This document shows, piece after piece, positions 61,000 to 64,000 of a stretch of 64,000 bases of DNA. The stretch comes from an uncultured Prevotellaceae bacterium (GTDB lineage: Bacteria; Bacteroidota; Bacteroidia; Bacteroidales; Bacteroidaceae). The position numbers were made by a program, and so were the translations under genes. Below the pieces are notes generated by a model. That model did not search any database. It was given only the letters and a program-made list of their open reading frames with translations, and had not been told where the DNA came from. Position 1 is the first letter of the stretch. Each line of letters opens with the position of its first letter. The stretch is from the NCBI GenBank assembly GCA_902800185.1, contig CADCDK010000011.1, forward strand, positions 62,001-126,000, in the 5' to 3' direction.

Positions 61000-62451
61000 A
61001 TGTCAACTGTAAAATTTTACAAGCAAGAGGAACAAGTGCCTCTTGAAATGCACAAAGTGCGTGTCGTGCAGAAGCTCCATCTTCTGCCAGTTGAAGAACG
61101 TCTTCAAGCTATCAAGGAAGCCGGAAACAACACTTTCCTTCTTCAGAACAAGGACATCTATCTTGATATGCTCACCGATTCAGGTGTGAACGGAATGACG
61201 GATCTTCAGACTGCCGCCATGATGCAAGCCGATGACTCCTATGCCGGTTCAGAAACCTTCAACAGGGTGAAGGCCGCTGTCAAAGAGGTGTTCGGAACAG
61301 ACAACGTGCTGCCTGCACACCAGGGACGCGCCTGCGAAAATATCCTTGCTGAAGCATACGTTAAGCCGGGTATGGTGACCATCATGAACTTCCACTTCAC
61401 CACCACCAAGGCCCACATCACACGACTTGGCGGAGAGGTGATAGAAGTGGTGAACAAGAAAGGCTTGATTCCTCAGACCGACGATCCTTTCAAAGGCGAC
61501 TTCGACCTTGACGAACTTCGTGCTACCATCAAGAAATATGGCCCCGAGAAAGTAGCTTTCGTACGTATTGAAGCTGGTACAAACCTCATCGGTGGACAAC
61601 CTGTTTCGCTGGAGAATATGCTTGCCGTTACGGACATCTGCCACGAATTTGGTGTACGCTCTGTTCTCGACGCATCTCTGCTGCAGGACAACGTCTATTT
61701 CATGAAGACTCGCGAACCTCAATGCAAGTTCATGGAACCGCGCGAAATCTACAGGCTGCTCGCTGCCAAGTGCGACATCGTTTACTTCTCGGCACGCAAG
61801 CTCGGATTCTCTCGCGGTGGTATCATCACCAGCGTCGATCCGAAGTTCACCAATGAGATGATGGAGTTTGTACCCCTTTACGAGGGATTCCTCACCTACG
61901 GAGGTATGGAGGTGCGCTCAATGGAAGCAATGGCGCAAGGACTCTATGAGAGCCTTGATATGGAATACATCAACCAGGGTCCTGAGTTCATCGAATACTT
62001 GGTGAAAGACCTGGATGCTTACGGTGTACCCGTGATTAAGCCTGCAGGTGGATTAGGCGCACACCTCAACTGCTCTGAGTTCGTTCCGAAGATGCCTCAC
62101 AACCAATATCCTGCAGCCGCTGTAGGTGCCGCACTCTACATTGCCGGTGGTATCCGTGGTATGGAGCGTGGTACGGTATCGGAGCAACGCGAGCCCGATG
62201 GAAAAGAACGCTATGCTGAGTTGGAACTGCAACGTCTGGCTGTTCCTCGCCGTGTGTTCACTCTAAGTCAGATCAAGTATTGTGCCGACCGTGTGAAATG
62301 GGTATGGGACAACAGAAAGATCATCGGAGGTCTGAAGTGGGTGTATGAGCCCAAGGTACTTCGCTTCTTCTTCGGACGAATGAAGGAAATCGGACATTGG
62401 CAGGAAGATCTCACCGCCAAGTTCCGCGAGGACTTCGGAGATTCTCTGTAA
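61000..62451 (+). CDS. Tryptophanase/tyrosine phenol-lyase family beta-eliminating lyase
   Basis: 483 aa from MSTVKFYKQE; the frame opens further upstream but those residues overlap the promoter. Family blocks are MLTDSGVNGMTDLQTAAMM, PAHQGRACENIL, GGQPVSLENM and FLTYGGMEVRSMEAMAQGLY. The PLP lysine lies in VYFSARKLGFSRGG. It would split tryptophan to indole (or tyrosine to phenol), pyruvate and ammonia; the sequence is diverged from E. coli TnaA, so the substrate is open. The pair Ser-Ala-Arg-Lys replaces Ser-Ala-Lys-Lys. A hairpin terminator follows. Confidence 0.85.
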   Translation: MSTVKFYKQEEQVPLEMHKVRVVQKLHLLPVEERLQAIKEAGNNTFLLQNKDIYLDMLTDSGVNGMTDLQTAAMMQADDSYAGSETFNRVKAAVKEVFGTDNVLPAHQGRACENILAEAYVKPGMVTIMNFHFTTTKAHITRLGGEVIEVVNKKGLIPQTDDPFKGDFDLDELRATIKKYGPEKVAFVRIEAGTNLIGGQPVSLENMLAVTDICHEFGVRSVLDASLLQDNVYFMKTREPQCKFMEPREIYRLLAAKCDIVYFSARKLGFSRGGIITSVDPKFTNEMMEFVPLYEGFLTYGGMEVRSMEAMAQGLYESLDMEYINQGPEFIEYLVKDLDAYGVPVIKPAGGLGAHLNCSEFVPKMPHNQYPAAAVGAALYIAGGIRGMERGTVSEQREPDGKERYAELELQRLAVPRRVFTLSQIKYCADRVKWVWDNRKIIGGLKWVYEPKVLRFFFGRMKEIGHWQEDLTAKFREDFGDSL

Positions 62452-62470
62452 AGTCAAAAAAAATGGTTTG

Positions 62471-62496
62471 GGGAGTTGCGATTATTCGCGACTCCC
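62471..62496. terminator. Bidirectional terminator between the lyase and DMT genes
   Basis: Arms GGGAGTTGCG (62471-62480) and CGCGACTCCC (62487-62496) with one T-G wobble and a 6-nt loop; TATTTCTTTT follows on plus and an A/T tract on the other side. Confidence 0.8.
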
Positions 62497-62504
62497 TATT
62501 TCTT

Positions 62505-63422
62505 TTAACAGCTTCCGATATAAAGGAACAGCATACCCAACAACACCAGTACCAAATCGAGGAACTTGGCTTTCAGGTTGCGCTCATGAAAAGCAACGGC
62601 TCCAAAAGCAAAGCTCACCAGAACGGAGCCGCGACGAATCATACTGACAATACTGATCATCGCTCCGGAGAAACTTAGTGAATAGAAATACATAAAGTCT
62701 GCGGCACTCAGAAAGATACTGATAAAGATGATGCCCCAGTCCCAACGAAAAGGTGTCGTATGTTTGCGAGAGGGATACCACAACAGCAACAGCATCAGTC
62801 CCATCAATACACATTGATAGAGGTTATACCAGCTTTGCACCATCATCCGATCCAAGCCGATACCGCCCTCCTCTACCGGCGCCATCAGGTATTTGTCGTA
62901 AAGACCGCTTACCGCACCAAGTACCGCCGACAACACGACGAAATAGATCCACTTGTCGTGCTTGAAATCGATGCCTTCTTTCTTTCCGCTACGACTCAAC
63001 AGCAAGAACGACACGACGGCAAACAACACGCCAATCCATTGGTAGAGGTTCAAATGCTCGCCAAACACCAGTAAGGCACCTACCAGAACCATCACAGGAC
63101 GCGTGGCGTTGATGGGGCCGACAATGGTCAGCGGAAGATGCTTGATGCCGAAATAGCCGAAAAGCCAGGAAGAAAGTACGATGAAGCTTTTCAGGACAAT
63201 ATACTTATGAAGCTCCCAGCCGCCCGAAGCAACATGAAAGATAGAATCGTCGGCAATAAGCGACCGTGAAGACAACACGATGAAAGGAAGAAAAATCAGC
63301 GATGAAAACAACGTGTTGAGAAACAGTACGGGAATCACCGCATTCCCATTCAACGACTTTTTTTTGAACGCATCATAGCAGCCCAGTAAAGCTGCGGAAA
63401 GAAATGCTAAGAGTAACCACAT
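62505..63422 (-). CDS. EamA/DMT family transporter
   Basis: 305 aa with about ten hydrophobic segments and the two-repeat EamA layout (for example MWLLLAFLSAALLGCYDAF and LVLLGMLFLYIGSC at the two ends). Drug/metabolite superfamily permease of unknown substrate in the inner membrane. Starts 4 nt after the truA stop on the same strand, so it is cotranscribed. Confidence 0.88.
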   Translation of the reverse strand: MWLLLAFLSAALLGCYDAFKKKSLNGNAVIPVLFLNTLFSSLIFLPFIVLSSRSLIADDSIFHVASGGWELHKYIVLKSFIVLSSWLFGYFGIKHLPLTIVGPINATRPVMVLVGALLVFGEHLNLYQWIGVLFAVVSFLLLSRSGKKEGIDFKHDKWIYFVVLSAVLGAVSGLYDKYLMAPVEEGGIGLDRMMVQSWYNLYQCVLMGLMLLLLWYPSRKHTTPFRWDWGIIFISIFLSAADFMYFYSLSFSGAMISIVSMIRRGSVLVSFAFGAVAFHERNLKAKFLDLVLVLLGMLFLYIGSC

Positions 63423-63426
63423 CGTG

Positions 63427-64000
63427 TTAATAGTCTATTTGTTCGAGGAAGAGCGCATGACCTGGCATGCTCTCTCCGGCAGAGGTTCGACGCTTATCGG
63501 CTATGACTTGCTCAAACTCCTGCAGAGTCATACGCCCCCTCCCCACTTCTATCAGCGTTCCGACAACGGCTCTCACCATGTTGCGCAGGAAACGGTTGGC
63601 TGTTATCTCAAAGTACCAATGATGAGGGCTCGTCTGATGCCAGCAGGCAGCCGTAACCTCACAAAGAGTCGTCTTCACGTCGGCTCCCGCCTTGCAGAAG
63701 GAAGCAAAGTCATCCTGTTTCAACAGGCAGGCTGCTGCGGCGTTCATGGCCTGGAAATCGAGCGGATAGTGCAATTCACAGGAATAGTTGCGGACGAAAG
63801 GGTCCTTGCAAGTATGGATATAATAATGATAGGTGCGCCACTTGGCACTAAAGCGGGCATGCATATCTGATTCCACAGGCACAACCTTCTCTACGGAGAT
63901 GTCGGCGGGAAGAATCTTATTAAGCTTATACGCCAGTTTCCCACAATCCAAGGAAGCATCGCAGTCAAAATGAGCAACCATCATACGTGCATGAACCCCG
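63427..64000 (-). CDS. truA: tRNA pseudouridine synthase A, 5' part missing
   Basis: Partial; the frame runs off the window end, with GVHARMMVAHFD at its upstream edge. This is the segment just after the catalytic RTDxGVHA motif of TruA, so the active-site Asp lies outside. The visible part includes FSAKWRTYHYYIHT, QDDFASFCKAG and FLRNMVRAVVGTLIEVGRG, all typical. It makes pseudouridine at tRNA positions 38-40. About 190 of the usual 245 residues are seen. Confidence 0.93.
   Translation of the reverse strand, partial: GVHARMMVAHFDCDASLDCGKLAYKLNKILPADISVEKVVPVESDMHARFSAKWRTYHYYIHTCKDPFVRNYSCELHYPLDFQAMNAAAACLLKQDDFASFCKAGADVKTTLCEVTAACWHQTSPHHWYFEITANRFLRNMVRAVVGTLIEVGRGRMTLQEFEQVIADKRRTSAGESMPGHALFLEQIDY

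Overview
The window reads as a chromosomal segment of a Bacteroidales bacterium, most likely Prevotella or a close relative. The main clues are about twenty upstream matches to the Bacteroidetes -7 box TAnnTTTG, a type IX secretion C-terminal signal on a beta-helix protein, a rubrerythrin with its rubredoxin at the N-terminus, an S16 protein with a long Ala/Glu tail, an amidophosphoribosyltransferase-like protein of 632 residues, and many family assignments typical of the order. Almost all of it is ordinary core genome. No rRNA, CRISPR array, insertion sequence or integrase was seen.

Layout. 1-6.7 kb: penicillin-binding protein 1A, PepD-type dipeptidase, a small membrane protein, an OmpH-like lipoprotein, endonuclease III, DUF2461 and DUF2059 proteins. 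7.3-10.6 kb: TPR protein, M64 peptidase, FolK, glucosaminidase-LysM protein. 10.6-13.8 kb: hisGDC operon. 13.9-20 kb: lytic transglycosylase, rRNA/tRNA 2'-O-methylase, a YiiX-like lipoprotein coupled to a secreted beta-helix protein, then ptb-buk. 20.3-23.5 kb: fur-purA-hisS. 23.6-28.4 kb: reverse rubrerythrin, nitroreductase-kdsC-maf operon, RNase P RNA, YihY, tRNA-Cys. 28.5-36.6 kb: glmS-purF-carA-carB, four consecutive genes of glutamine-dependent amide transfer. 36.7-49.2 kb: export lipoprotein, uxaC, asparaginase, rubrerythrin, rpsP, galE, an unknown acidic protein, nadE with a DUF2027/Smr protein, 5'-nucleotidase, nudC. 55.7-64 kb: J-domain protein, LuxR-type regulator with a degenerate receiver, nrdDG, dapA, a tryptophanase-family lyase, a DMT transporter and a truncated truA.

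The one accessory-looking block is 49.2-55.6 kb: an HU-like protein, a CHC2/TOPRIM primase-like protein, a DUF3987 ATPase, two proteins I do not recognise (136 and 399 aa) and a four-helix-bundle (S23/IVP/Avd-like) gene broken by a one-base frameshift at a run of five G. Primase plus ATPase plus HU look like a replication module, but no integrase, relaxase, reverse transcriptase or attachment site is visible.

The most unusual theme is scattered: short tandem repeats (7, 8, 9 and 18 bp units) repeatedly begin in the last codons of a gene or immediately after its stop codon and run into the spacer. The cases are purA, rubrerythrin, the TPR gene, nth, nudC, fur and the four-helix gene. One array family (AACGAAAT-like) occurs at both 7.25 and 49.2 kb. 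Another (9 bp, coding Asn/Gln/Ser) occurs three times in the accessory block and brackets the frameshifted gene. The four-helix gene and the primase-like gene both carry the 9-bp repeat in their coding sequence.
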